Below, piece by piece: positions 45,001 to 52,397 of a DNA stretch of 54,000 nucleotides. Both the position numbers and the translations under genes were made by a program. The DNA is from JAGQRJ01 sp041402045 (GTDB taxonomy: Bacteria; Planctomycetota; J058), in assembly GCA_041402045.1 (NCBI GenBank), contig JAWKSZ010000058.1, positions 1-54,000 on the forward strand. Direction: 5' to 3'. Within the stretch, counting starts at the first letter, position 1; each line of letters starts with the position of its first letter. The notes beneath the pieces are model-generated. The model saw only the letters and a list, made by a program, of their open reading frames with translations, made no database searches and was not told where the DNA came from.

Positions 45001-45689
45001 GCGTGGGCGAAGGGCGGGTGCTTGCACAGCGCCTCGTAGGCCACCGCGCCGAAGCTGTAGAGGTCGGCCCGGGGGTCGACCGGGGCGCCCTGGATCACCT
45101 CCGGCGACATGTAGGCCACCGTCCCGCGCAGGTTGCGGTCCTGGTCGGCGTCGGTCGCCTGGGCCAGGTGGAAGTCCAGGAGCTTGACCTTGGGGCCCGT
45201 GGCCTCGGGCAGGACCAGCACGTTCTGGGGTTTGAGGTCCATATGGATCAGGCCGCGGTCGTGGACGTAGGCCAGCGCGCGCAGGGTCTGGGCGAACAGC
45301 TCGACCCCCGCGCGCCAGCCCTCGCGGTGCACGGCGGCGACCAGGGTCTCGCCCCGCAGGAGCTCGAGGGAGAAGAACAGCGCGTCGCGCCCGGGGACCA
45401 CGTCCAGGTCGTAGACCTGGGCGACGTGGGGGTGGTCCAGCGCGCTCAGCGCGCGGAACTCGTGCTTGAGGTAGGCGGTCGAGGCCTCGGTCAGGCGGTC
45501 GAGGCGGATCACCTTGAGCGCGACGAGGTGCCCCGGCGCGAGGCGGTGGTCGCGGGCGAGGTAGACGTGGCCGAGCGAGCCCCAGCCGAGCTCCTCGAGC
45601 ACCTCGTAGCGGTCGTGGATCCAGGTGCCGACGAGGTCGCTCTCCGGGGCGCCGTGCTTGCCGTCGTCGAGGGCGGCCGACCGGCTCAC
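42027..45689 (-). CDS. Kinase-AAA ATPase-TPR regulator with atypical kinase motifs
   Basis: A 1220-aa protein of PknK/STAND-like layout. The GTG start 45689 overlaps the upstream kinase stop. Residues about 25-290 are a Hanks kinase with Lys59; the catalytic loop is H149-M-D151-LKPQN and the metal loop is D172-F-H instead of DFG. The Walker A of the ATPase is G345-EPGVGK351-S, with Walker B around ALALDDLHRADEG. The rest (about 600-1220) is helical TPR-type repeats. Tandem paralogue of the next gene; the C-terminus DLRATYFAHPARRAVRARFQ matches its partner. Key Lys and Asp residues remain, so activity is possible despite Met and His substitutions. Confidence 0.85.
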   Translation of the reverse strand: MSRSAALDDGKHGAPESDLVGTWIHDRYEVLEELGWGSLGHVYLARDHRLAPGHLVALKVIRLDRLTEASTAYLKHEFRALSALDHPHVAQVYDLDVVPGRDALFFSLELLRGETLVAAVHREGWRAGVELFAQTLRALAYVHDRGLIHMDLKPQNVLVLPEATGPKVKLLDFHLAQATDADQDRNLRGTVAYMSPEVIQGAPVDPRADLYSFGAVAYEALCKHPPFAHAPDVMHMLRAHASEPAPSFAFWGVDAVPPELEAVIQRLLEKDPAERYPTARATLRALNEALGLDLAPETPETRRSALRGGRFVGRDEALRLAETRLGPLRAGGQPDDGPWILLVRGEPGVGKSRFLAELRVSGQLAGVPFLAARPEVDDAHSGPFRRALGELLRRAGRGAELARHDEGGALDLEAWAREHGDAELPPRVRTTAASCALLSELAAAGPCALALDDLHRADEGTWELVRALAAGPALPFLLVVGVDPAHGEDLLDSPHVLDLSLGNLSAGATRELVGSLLAAEPPEPLVERLWGISGGNPRFVEDALRALAETGAVKSAEGRVTLREDWDRGLPATSLEGLCRERVERLGPDAARLLGALSVTPGPCGVPFASLVADLPPPRAEPALVDLKRRGLVEALPGPQPRVSVEHPPLRDATQAVLGAEVVRGLFARAAQLVESRHPVAGDAGSESDRAETLCHYYAGAGQPARAYAQACQAGQAAAARGEWRRACARFVQARELDPDAFAADPRARATCAEALAATGRRSLGLALLAPEPAEPEVLRIRARLLKDAGLFYAAEKAIERAVSASAALERARALAERASVRLWRANYQGAREDGEAAHAALSEARAWSEVVQVCESLYHATHFLGQSATATRWLRDGLEVSGRLAGQTGERLHPAALSETEQALLGDASGPWVTRSILEAGFERADRPAELREHYLRRAGLLDAAGDPEGVAFTRANLAHLDRACGHYAAALEGYALARYGFDQLESQIGAVLTRLNEAALWREVGDAERALAEALDVRERARSLGAGWVELQALETAVLAAREPNPAQALELLVEAQAISVAIGNVPHQAECLLLEAELAASEAQASPAALAALERFDALETGVKSVLQEARAELTRAELLLLEPDPKAAVRAEGAAGRALERAERRTMRELAWRAAWARARARRAQEDADGELEDLLAAMHVLRGIHDLLPPDLRATYFAHPARRAVRARFQEASQR

Positions 45690-48600
45690 CGCTCGCTCCC
45701 CTCCTCGAGCCGCCGGCGGAGGTCGGTGAACTCGTTGTGGCAGCGCTGGCAGTCGGGGTGGCGCACGTAGCCCTGGCGGCGGTCCTCGGGCACGCTCTGG
45801 CAGAGCACCCGCAGGCCGCTCATGGCCTCGACGTAGGCCTCGAGCGCGCTCCCCGCGTCCTTGAGCAGGAGCAGCGCGCGCCCGCGGGAGGCGGCGACCC
45901 GCCAGGCGAGCTCGCGGTCGCGGGTCGCCTCGGCCCAGCCGGCGGCCCGCTCGAGCTCGCCCAGGAGCGCGCGCGGGATCTTCTTCTGCAGGCGCAGGGT
46001 GGCCTCGATCCGCGTGTGGGTCAGCCACGCGCGGTCGCGCAGGCTCAGGCCCTCGGGGTCCACGCCGCCGAGGGTCCCCTCGACGAGCAGCGTGTCCTCG
46101 CGCTCGAGGAACACGCGCAGCAGGGCGAGGGTCGTGCGCAGGACGCCCGAGCGATCGCCCTGGGCGCGGAACAGCGCCTGGGCCTGGTGCAGGAGCTGCT
46201 CGCCCTGCTCGACGTCGTCGTCCAGCGCCAGGCGACCCAGGATCTCGAGGGCGCGCGCGCGCTCGCGGGGGACGTCCCCCGAGAGCGACGCCTGACGCAG
46301 GGCCTCGGTCGCCAGCTCGTGGGCGCGCCCTCGGTCGCCGAGGCGCTCCAGGACCTCGGCGTGGGCGTTGAGCGCGCGGGCGCTGAGGTCCAGGGTCCCC
46401 AGGCGCTCGGCCTCGGCGTGGGCCTGGGCCAGGGTCTCGAGGGCCTGGGCGTAGTCGCCGACGTGGTGCTGGGCGCGGCCGAGGTCGGTGAACACGTCGA
46501 CCCGCTCCGCGGGGGCGCCGAGCTTCTCGTGCAGGGCCAGCGCCTTGCGGAACAGGTCCAGCGCCCGGTCGGTGTGGCCCAGAGCCACGTTGGCCCGGGC
46601 CAGGGCCCGGCTGTTGCGCGCGATCCCCGCCGCGTGGCCCAGGCGCGTCTCCAGGCGCAGCGCCTGCTGGAAGCGCTCGACCGCTTCGGCGGCGCGGCCG
46701 GTGGAGAGCGCGACCTGCCCCAGGTCGGTCAGGGCCCGGGCCTGGCGCAGGGTCTCGTTGCCCCGGCGGGCCAGGGCCAGCGCGCGGCGGAACTCGCGCT
46801 CCGCGTCCACGACCTCGCCCTGGGCCAGGAGCGCGCGGCCGCGCACGGTGACCGCCTCCAGGGTCTCGGCGCCCTCGCTGAGGTCGCCGAGCTGACTGAG
46901 CGCGGTCTCGGCGAACTGCAGCGCGTCGGCGTAGCGTCCGGTGCGCAGGTAGATCGCCGCCGCGGCGGTGAACAGGCCGGCGGTCTCGTGGCGGTGCTCC
47001 TCGTCGCCGAAGTGGCGCAGGGCGCCGTCGGCGAGGACCTCGAGCGCGCCGTCGAAGTCGCCCTGCTGCGCGCGGAGCTGACCCAGACCCCGCACGACCC
47101 GAGCGTGCTCCTCGGGGCCGAGGGCCTCCTCGGTCTCGAGCACGCGCTCGTAGATCGCGACCGCCTGGGCCACGTCGCCGGTGAGCGCGAGCAGGTCGCC
47201 GGTGCGCAGGTAGAGCCCGCGCCGGCGGGGGGAGCCCTCGGGCAGGAGGCCCATGGCCGAGGTGAACAGGTCGATCGCGCGGTGGTAGGCGTGCACGCTG
47301 CAGGCCTGGTCGCCCGCGCGGATCCCGTATTCCAGCGCCTTCTGCCGGTTGCCGGCCTGGTCGAAGTGGCGCACCAGCTCGCCCAGGTCGACCGCGCCCA
47401 GCTCCTCGCGCACGCGCTCCTCGAGCACCTCGCCGCAGCGCTCGTGGAGCTGCCGGCGGTAGCCGGGGTCCATGGACTGGTAGACCGCGTCGCGGGCCAG
47501 GAGGTGCACGAAGTCGTAGCGCAGCGCGGGTCCCGCGGCCCCGCGCTCGGCGAGCACGACCTGACGCCGCTCGAGGCCCCCGAGCTGCGCCGCCAGCTCG
47601 GGGGTGGGCTCGCCGCTGAGGTCGGCCAGCTCACGCAGGGTGGAGGAGCGCCCGAGCACCGCCAGCCAGTTGAGGGGGCCGCGCTCGTCGGTCGAGGTGT
47701 GCGCCACCCGGGAGAGGATCACCTCGCTCACGCTGTCGGGGACGATCAGGCTCCCCGGCTCGTCGAACTTGGCGACCCAGCGCCCGTCCTCCTGGCGCAG
47801 GCCGCCGCTCTCGGCGAGCGAGCGCAGGACCTCGGTGGTGAAGTAGGGGTTGCCCCGGGTCTCGGCGTAGATCGCGTCGGCCAGCCGCCGGGGGTTGCTC
47901 CCGCGGCCGAGCATGGACTCGATCAGGGCGAACACCTCGTCGCGGGTCAGCGGTCCGATCTGCAGCTCGGCGAAGGACGGCTGGGGCAGCTCGCGCAGGA
48001 CCTCGCGCTGCGCAGGGCTGAGCTCGCTCGGGCGGAACGAGGCCACGACCAGGAGGCGCAGGGGCGAGGTCTGCGCCAGCTTGCGCGCGCTCTCCACCAG
48101 CACCAGGTTCCGGCACAGCGTCGAGAGCAGCTCCCAGGCCTGGAGGTCGGCCTTCTCCAGGTCGTGGAGCAGGACCACCAGCGGCCGCTTGCGCCCGTAG
48201 CCGATCAGGAACTGCGAGAGCGAGTCGAGCAGCCGCAGCTCCTCCTGCCCGGGGTCGAGCCGCGCGCGCTCGGGGAGGCGCAGGTCGCTGAGGTCGAGCT
48301 CGGGGACCAGCTGCTCGAGCTCGCGTCCGTAGCGCAGGAGCAGGTCGCGGCGCAGGGGGTCGGTGTGCTGCGGACGCAGCGGGTCCCCCGCCGCGGACTC
48401 GTCCGGGTCCCGGTAGTAGAGCCCGAGGATCCCGCGCAGGACCTCGACGAAGGGCTCGTAGCTGCTGCCGATCGTCGCGGCGTGACCCTCGACCACCGCC
48501 ACTCGACGGAGCTGGCAGTGGGTCTTGAACTCGCGCAAGAGCCGCGACTTCCCCACACCGAGCTCGCCGGTGACGAGGAACACGTGCCGCAGGCGCTCGG

Positions 48601-49747
48601 GGAGCTCCGGCGGCGGCTCGGGCGCGCGCGGGTGGCGACCGCTCGAGAGCTTGGTGGAGTCGGTCGGGCGGCGCTCCTGCTCGAGGTCGGGCTCGCTCTC
48701 GAGCGAGAGCACGAGGTGGCCGCTCGCGCTGCGCTCGAGGGGCGACCCGCTCGCGCCCGGCGGGGCGGGGGGCTGCTCGGACCAGCGGAAGATCTGGGCG
48801 AAGGCCTCGTGCAGGACCTGGACCTCGCGCTCGCGCCCGAAGAACCCGCCGTTGGTGACGAAGGTCAGCGCCTGCTCGCGCGGCTCGATCGCGAAGTCCT
48901 CGCCGCAGATCCGGGTCAGCTCGCGGATCAGGAGGTTGCCGCTCTGGTAGCGGCCACCCGGGTCCTTGGACAGCAGGCGCTTGATCACGCGCCGCAGCCC
49001 GCTCGAGACCTCGGCGCCGAAGTCGGCGGGGTCGGGGATCGGGTCGGTCACGTGCTTGCGCAGCACGTCCAGGTTCGTGTCCCCGCGGAACGGGAGCTGG
49101 CGCGTCACGCACTGGAACAGGGTCACGCCCAGGCTGTAGAGGTCGGCGCGGTGGTCGACGTTGCGGTGCGTGGCGACCTCGGGCGCGAGGAAGGAGACGG
49201 TGCCCTTGATGATCCCCAGCGCCTCGTCGACGTGCTCGGCCGCCAGCCCGAAGTCGATGATCTTGACCCGCGGTGGCTCGTCGCGGGTCACGAGGATGTT
49301 CGTGGGCTTGACGTCGTAGTGAATGATCTGGCGTGAGTGGATGTACTCGAGCCCGCGGCACACCTGAACGATGAGCTGGATCAACTCGGCCTCACCCAGG
49401 CCGTCCGAGTACTCGAACAGGTCCGTGCCGTCTATGAACTCGGACGTAAAGAACACATCCTCGGTGCCCTCGATCACGCCGAAGTCGTAGACCTCGGCCA
49501 CGTTGGGGTGCCTCAGGCGCGAGAGGGTGAGGAACTCGTGCTCGAAGTGGGCCAGGTCCTCTTGACGGCGGGCCTGGGGGGGGAAGCTCTTGAGGGCGAC
49601 CTCGGCCCCGATCTGGCGGTCGTAGACCAGGTAAACCGCGCCCATTCCGCCCTTTCCGATCAGACGCCGGACCTGGTAGCGGTCGTTGAGGGTCGGGGGC
49701 TCGCCGTCGAGGGTCGGCTCGGCTATGGAGCGCCGAGGTTCGTTCAC
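45686..49747 (-). CDS. Ser/Thr kinase-AAA ATPase-TPR regulator
   Basis: A 1353-aa protein starting at GTG 49747. The kinase domain (about 23-285) has the glycine loop IGKGGMGAVYLVYD, Lys53, H143-Y-D145-VKPTN and canonical DFG (Asp165). A linker precedes the AAA/STAND ATPase with Walker A G394-ELGVGK400-S and Walker B near VVLLHDLEKADLQ. The C-terminal half is TPR repeats (RAAEAVERFQQALRLETRLG, HTDRALDLFRKALALHEKLG). This layout occurs in signal-integrating kinases such as PknK; ligand and targets are unknown. It heads a three-gene operon (two kinases, then a serine hydrolase) joined by overlapping starts. Confidence 0.9.
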   Translation of the reverse strand: MNEPRRSIAEPTLDGEPPTLNDRYQVRRLIGKGGMGAVYLVYDRQIGAEVALKSFPPQARRQEDLAHFEHEFLTLSRLRHPNVAEVYDFGVIEGTEDVFFTSEFIDGTDLFEYSDGLGEAELIQLIVQVCRGLEYIHSRQIIHYDVKPTNILVTRDEPPRVKIIDFGLAAEHVDEALGIIKGTVSFLAPEVATHRNVDHRADLYSLGVTLFQCVTRQLPFRGDTNLDVLRKHVTDPIPDPADFGAEVSSGLRRVIKRLLSKDPGGRYQSGNLLIRELTRICGEDFAIEPREQALTFVTNGGFFGREREVQVLHEAFAQIFRWSEQPPAPPGASGSPLERSASGHLVLSLESEPDLEQERRPTDSTKLSSGRHPRAPEPPPELPERLRHVFLVTGELGVGKSRLLREFKTHCQLRRVAVVEGHAATIGSSYEPFVEVLRGILGLYYRDPDESAAGDPLRPQHTDPLRRDLLLRYGRELEQLVPELDLSDLRLPERARLDPGQEELRLLDSLSQFLIGYGRKRPLVVLLHDLEKADLQAWELLSTLCRNLVLVESARKLAQTSPLRLLVVASFRPSELSPAQREVLRELPQPSFAELQIGPLTRDEVFALIESMLGRGSNPRRLADAIYAETRGNPYFTTEVLRSLAESGGLRQEDGRWVAKFDEPGSLIVPDSVSEVILSRVAHTSTDERGPLNWLAVLGRSSTLRELADLSGEPTPELAAQLGGLERRQVVLAERGAAGPALRYDFVHLLARDAVYQSMDPGYRRQLHERCGEVLEERVREELGAVDLGELVRHFDQAGNRQKALEYGIRAGDQACSVHAYHRAIDLFTSAMGLLPEGSPRRRGLYLRTGDLLALTGDVAQAVAIYERVLETEEALGPEEHARVVRGLGQLRAQQGDFDGALEVLADGALRHFGDEEHRHETAGLFTAAAAIYLRTGRYADALQFAETALSQLGDLSEGAETLEAVTVRGRALLAQGEVVDAEREFRRALALARRGNETLRQARALTDLGQVALSTGRAAEAVERFQQALRLETRLGHAAGIARNSRALARANVALGHTDRALDLFRKALALHEKLGAPAERVDVFTDLGRAQHHVGDYAQALETLAQAHAEAERLGTLDLSARALNAHAEVLERLGDRGRAHELATEALRQASLSGDVPRERARALEILGRLALDDDVEQGEQLLHQAQALFRAQGDRSGVLRTTLALLRVFLEREDTLLVEGTLGGVDPEGLSLRDRAWLTHTRIEATLRLQKKIPRALLGELERAAGWAEATRDRELAWRVAASRGRALLLLKDAGSALEAYVEAMSGLRVLCQSVPEDRRQGYVRHPDCQRCHNEFTDLRRRLEEGSER

Positions 49748-49794
49748 GTTACCTGTCCGTCGAGCTCTGAGGGTTCGTTCCGCGCTCGCTCCAT

Positions 49795-49800
49795 AGGCTA
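49795..49800 (-). promoter_or_regulatory. Candidate -10 box of the kinase-AAA-TPR operon
   Basis: TAGCCT on the minus strand about 48 bp before the GTG at 49747; no convincing -35. Listed because the same TAG-N-CT word precedes other genes here. Confidence 0.25.
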
Positions 49801-49885
49801 ACCGCCTCGCCGGATTGCGCTATCGCTCGAGGTCGCCGCGGTCGCGCGGCGCGTCGTTGGCAAAGTCTCGCGGACGCTGGCATGG

Positions 49886-49914
49886 TGGCACCGCAAGCCC
49901 CGAGGGTCTATGAT
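49886..49914 (+). promoter_or_regulatory. Candidate sigma70-type promoter of the kinase/HD-GYP operon
   Basis: TGGCAC (49886-49891) and TATGAT (49909-49914) separated by 17 bp, the best -35/-10 pair seen in the window. The predicted transcript would start near 49921, just before the first possible ATG (49926). Confidence 0.5.
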
Positions 49915-49925
49915 CTTCGAACCTC

Positions 49926-51362
49926 ATGGAGGGGTGTCTCCCCAAAATGTCCCAAGATCCGCTGGTTGGTCACGTCCTGGGTGGCGCACGCCTGGAGCAA
50001 CGCGTCTCCAAAGGCCTGCTCGCCGACGTGTACCGCGGTCACTACGAGCGCTTGGGGGTCCCGGTCGCGGTCAAGGTCTTGTCGCCCAAGGCCATGGCGC
50101 AGGGGGTCAACAAGGACCGCTTCGTCCGCGAGGGACGCGCCCTGGCCCAGCTCCAGCACCCCAACATCATCAAGATTTACAACGTCGGTCACGAGCACGG
50201 TCGCTACTTCATCATCATGGACTGGATCCAGGACGGGATGAACTTGCGCCAGCTCGCGCAGCAGCGTCCGCTGACTCCGCCCCAGTCGCTCAAGGTGGTG
50301 CAACGACTCTGTGACGCCCTGACCTACATTCACGCGCGGAGCATGATCCACCGCGACCTGAAGCCGGCGAACATCTGCCTCCGGCGCGGCGGGCACCCGG
50401 TGATCATGGACTTCAGCCTGATGAAGGACCAGAGCTCCGACGTGCAGCTCACCGCGCCGGGCACGATCATGGGCACGGTCAACTTCATGCCGCCCGAGCA
50501 GGCCCAGCCCGGCGCCGCCTTCGGCAACGTCAGCCCGCAGAGCGATGTCTACAGCCTCGGCGGCACGCTCTACTGGTTGTTGACCGGGAAGCCGCCCTTC
50601 AAGGGCCGGACCCCCATGGAGACGATCATCAAGCTCATGCGCGAGGAGCCCCTCCCGCCCTCGCAGCACAACCCGACCCTGCCCCAGGTCGTCGACCAGC
50701 TGGTGCTCGACTGCCTGTCCAAGAAGCAGGAGGGGCGGCCCGCGACGGCCGAGGCCTTCAAGCTGCGGCTGGAGGAGTTGTTCCGCGACTTCCGCGTCGA
50801 GCTCGAGCAGAGCCAGCGTCCGGGGCTGGCGGACTCGGGCGATCGTCCCGCCGGCAAGCGCGCGACGAACCCGCCTTCCGCTCAGCAGCCCGCAGGCGCG
50901 GGCGCCGGACACGGCTCGAGCTGGGGCCGGGCCCGTACGGACTCCGGGAGCCAGCGCTACGCGCAGCAGCCCTCCCCGCACCAGCCCCACCCCGCGGCCG
51001 CGGTCATGTCCCCTCCGACCTCGAGCTCGGGGGAGACCAACGGCGCGCCGACGGACCCGTTCTCGCCCTCCATGTCCACCGAGGGCGCCGCGGCGGGCTT
51101 GCTGCGCATGCCGCAAGGCCTCGATCTGGTCGACCCCCCGCAGCGCTTCGGGAGCCCCGAGGACCACGCGCCCTCGCCGGAGGAGGACGAGGACGACGAC
51201 GAGGAGGTCGCCCCGCGCCGGTCGTCTCGGCGACGGTCCCCCACACCTGCGCCCGAGCGAGGCGGCGGCGCGGGCAAGCTGATCGTGATCGCGCTCGTCG
51301 TCCTCGTGCTGATCGGGGGAGGCGTCGGCGCCGCCTACTACCTCGAGCTGATCCGGTTCTGA
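49926..51362 (+). CDS. Tail-anchored Ser/Thr protein kinase with DFS motif
   Basis: Hanks-type kinase. Two in-frame ATGs are possible: 49926, or 49947 (471 aa, residue numbers here) which follows GGAGGGG by 13 nt. Kinase domain about 1-280 with Lys43, H135-R-D137-LKPAN and D155-F-S157 in place of DFG. The activation-loop and APE regions are NFMPPEQAQ and SDVYSLGGTLYWLLTG. A long Ser/Pro/Gln-rich disordered linker with an acidic stretch (EEDEDDDEE) follows, then a single C-terminal membrane span LIVIALVVLVLIGGGVGAAY and a tail of a few residues, so it is tail-anchored. The HD-GYP gene begins 9 bp after its stop. Confidence 0.88.
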   Translation: MEGCLPKMSQDPLVGHVLGGARLEQRVSKGLLADVYRGHYERLGVPVAVKVLSPKAMAQGVNKDRFVREGRALAQLQHPNIIKIYNVGHEHGRYFIIMDWIQDGMNLRQLAQQRPLTPPQSLKVVQRLCDALTYIHARSMIHRDLKPANICLRRGGHPVIMDFSLMKDQSSDVQLTAPGTIMGTVNFMPPEQAQPGAAFGNVSPQSDVYSLGGTLYWLLTGKPPFKGRTPMETIIKLMREEPLPPSQHNPTLPQVVDQLVLDCLSKKQEGRPATAEAFKLRLEELFRDFRVELEQSQRPGLADSGDRPAGKRATNPPSAQQPAGAGAGHGSSWGRARTDSGSQRYAQQPSPHQPHPAAAVMSPPTSSSGETNGAPTDPFSPSMSTEGAAAGLLRMPQGLDLVDPPQRFGSPEDHAPSPEEDEDDDEEVAPRRSSRRRSPTPAPERGGGAGKLIVIALVVLVLIGGGVGAAYYLELIRF

Positions 51363-51370
51363 GCCCCCAG

Positions 51371-52345
51371 GTGGACTCTCGCGCAGACCAGCTCTTGCGG
51401 CAGGTGAAGACCCTCTCTGCGGCTGGACTCGGGAGCACGGTTCCGCGTCCGGCGGAGACCCCTGAGGAGCTGCTCGCGGGGTTGGTCGCCCAGGTCGGAG
51501 TCCACGCGGCAGGGGTGTATCTGATCGTCGACGGGGCCTTGACTCACTGGTGCGGGCGGGTGTTCGCGGAGCTCGAGGGCGCCCCTTCGGGCGCGCTCGA
51601 GGCGATCGCCGAGGGCGCTGGCCTGAGCCTGCAGTTGGTCTTCGACGGCGACGGCGACGTGATCGGCGCGCTGCTGGTGCGCGGGACCGCGAGCGACGCC
51701 TTGACCGCGCGGGAGGGGATCGGCCAGCATCTGGAGGCGGAGCTCACCCACCGCGGCTATCTGGGCGCGGTGTTCGCCCTGGCCGAGGCCGTCGAGGAGC
51801 TGGACGAGGCGATCGCCGGTCACGTGCGTCGGATCAGCGGCTACTCCGGTGTGATCGCGCGCTCCTTCGACTGCGAGGCCGAGTTCGTGCGCTCCGTCGA
51901 GCTAGCGAGCCCGCTGCACGACGTGGGGAAGGTCGCGATCCCGGACGCGATCCTCTACAAGCCCGACAAGCTCAGCGACGACGAGTTCGCCGAGACCAAG
52001 CGACACTGCGCCGCGGGGGCAGAGATCCTGGCCCACGGCAGCGGAGAGTTCTGGACCTTCGCGGCGGACATCGCCCACGCGCACCATGAGCGCTGGGACG
52101 GCTCGGGGTACCCCCGACGGCTGGCCGAGGAGGCGATCCCGTTGTCGGCGCGGATCGTGGCGATCGCGGACGTGTTCGACGCGCTGACCACCAAGCGGAT
52201 CTACAAGCCCGCCCTCGGGATCGAGCAGTCGCTGAACATCATCGCCGAGGGCGCGGGTCGGCACTTCGACCCCGACCTGGTGGACGCATTCCAACGTGCT
52301 TTCTCCGAGATCCTCGACGTAAAGACCCGTGTGACCGCTCCCTAG
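51371..52345 (+). CDS. HD-GYP domain phosphodiesterase
   Basis: Probable cyclic-di-GMP (or related dinucleotide) phosphodiesterase, 324 aa. Residues about 30-125 form a GAF-like sensory region (VYLIVDGALTHWCGRVFAEL). The HD-GYP domain (about 135-320) has the signature H183-D184 in SPLHDVGKVAIPD, the second metal-binding pair in HHERWDGSGYP (GYP at 246-248), and ADVFDALTTKRIYKP. All standard metal ligands look present. It starts at GTG 51371, 9 bp after the kinase stop, and is probably co-transcribed with it, linking Ser/Thr phosphorylation to dinucleotide signalling. Confidence 0.9.
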   Translation: MDSRADQLLRQVKTLSAAGLGSTVPRPAETPEELLAGLVAQVGVHAAGVYLIVDGALTHWCGRVFAELEGAPSGALEAIAEGAGLSLQLVFDGDGDVIGALLVRGTASDALTAREGIGQHLEAELTHRGYLGAVFALAEAVEELDEAIAGHVRRISGYSGVIARSFDCEAEFVRSVELASPLHDVGKVAIPDAILYKPDKLSDDEFAETKRHCAAGAEILAHGSGEFWTFAADIAHAHHERWDGSGYPRRLAEEAIPLSARIVAIADVFDALTTKRIYKPALGIEQSLNIIAEGAGRHFDPDLVDAFQRAFSEILDVKTRVTAP

Positions 52346-52383
52346 GATCCGTCCGCGGCGTGGCGGTGGTTCCTGGGCGTGGC

Positions 52384-52389
52384 TATAGT
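52384..52389 (+). promoter_or_regulatory. Candidate -10 box, leaderless start of the last kinase gene
   Basis: TATAGT eight bases before the ATG at 52398. If used, transcription would begin at about the start codon, i.e. a leaderless mRNA. The hexamer at the -35 position (TGGCGG) is weak. No Shine-Dalgarno sequence precedes the ATG, which agrees with leaderless translation. Confidence 0.4.
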
Positions 52390-52397
52390 GCGTGCGG

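Noticed and set aside
41622..45770. A plus-strand open frame of about 1,380 codons opposite the kinase-AAA-TPR genes
   Set aside because: In very GC-rich DNA the antisense frames of real genes stay open. Its translation is low-complexity (Glu/Ala/Gln/Gly) with no domain, while the minus strand encodes clear kinase and ATPase motifs.
45686..45790. CQRCH near the C-terminus of the kinase-AAA-TPR protein as a c-type heme site
   Set aside because: The protein is cytoplasmic, has no signal peptide, and only one such motif occurs; the paralogue lacks it. Chance is more likely.
49886..49905. Sigma-54 promoter starting at TGGCAC
   Set aside because: The -12 element (TTGC) is missing at the required spacing; the sigma70-like pair with TATGAT fits better.
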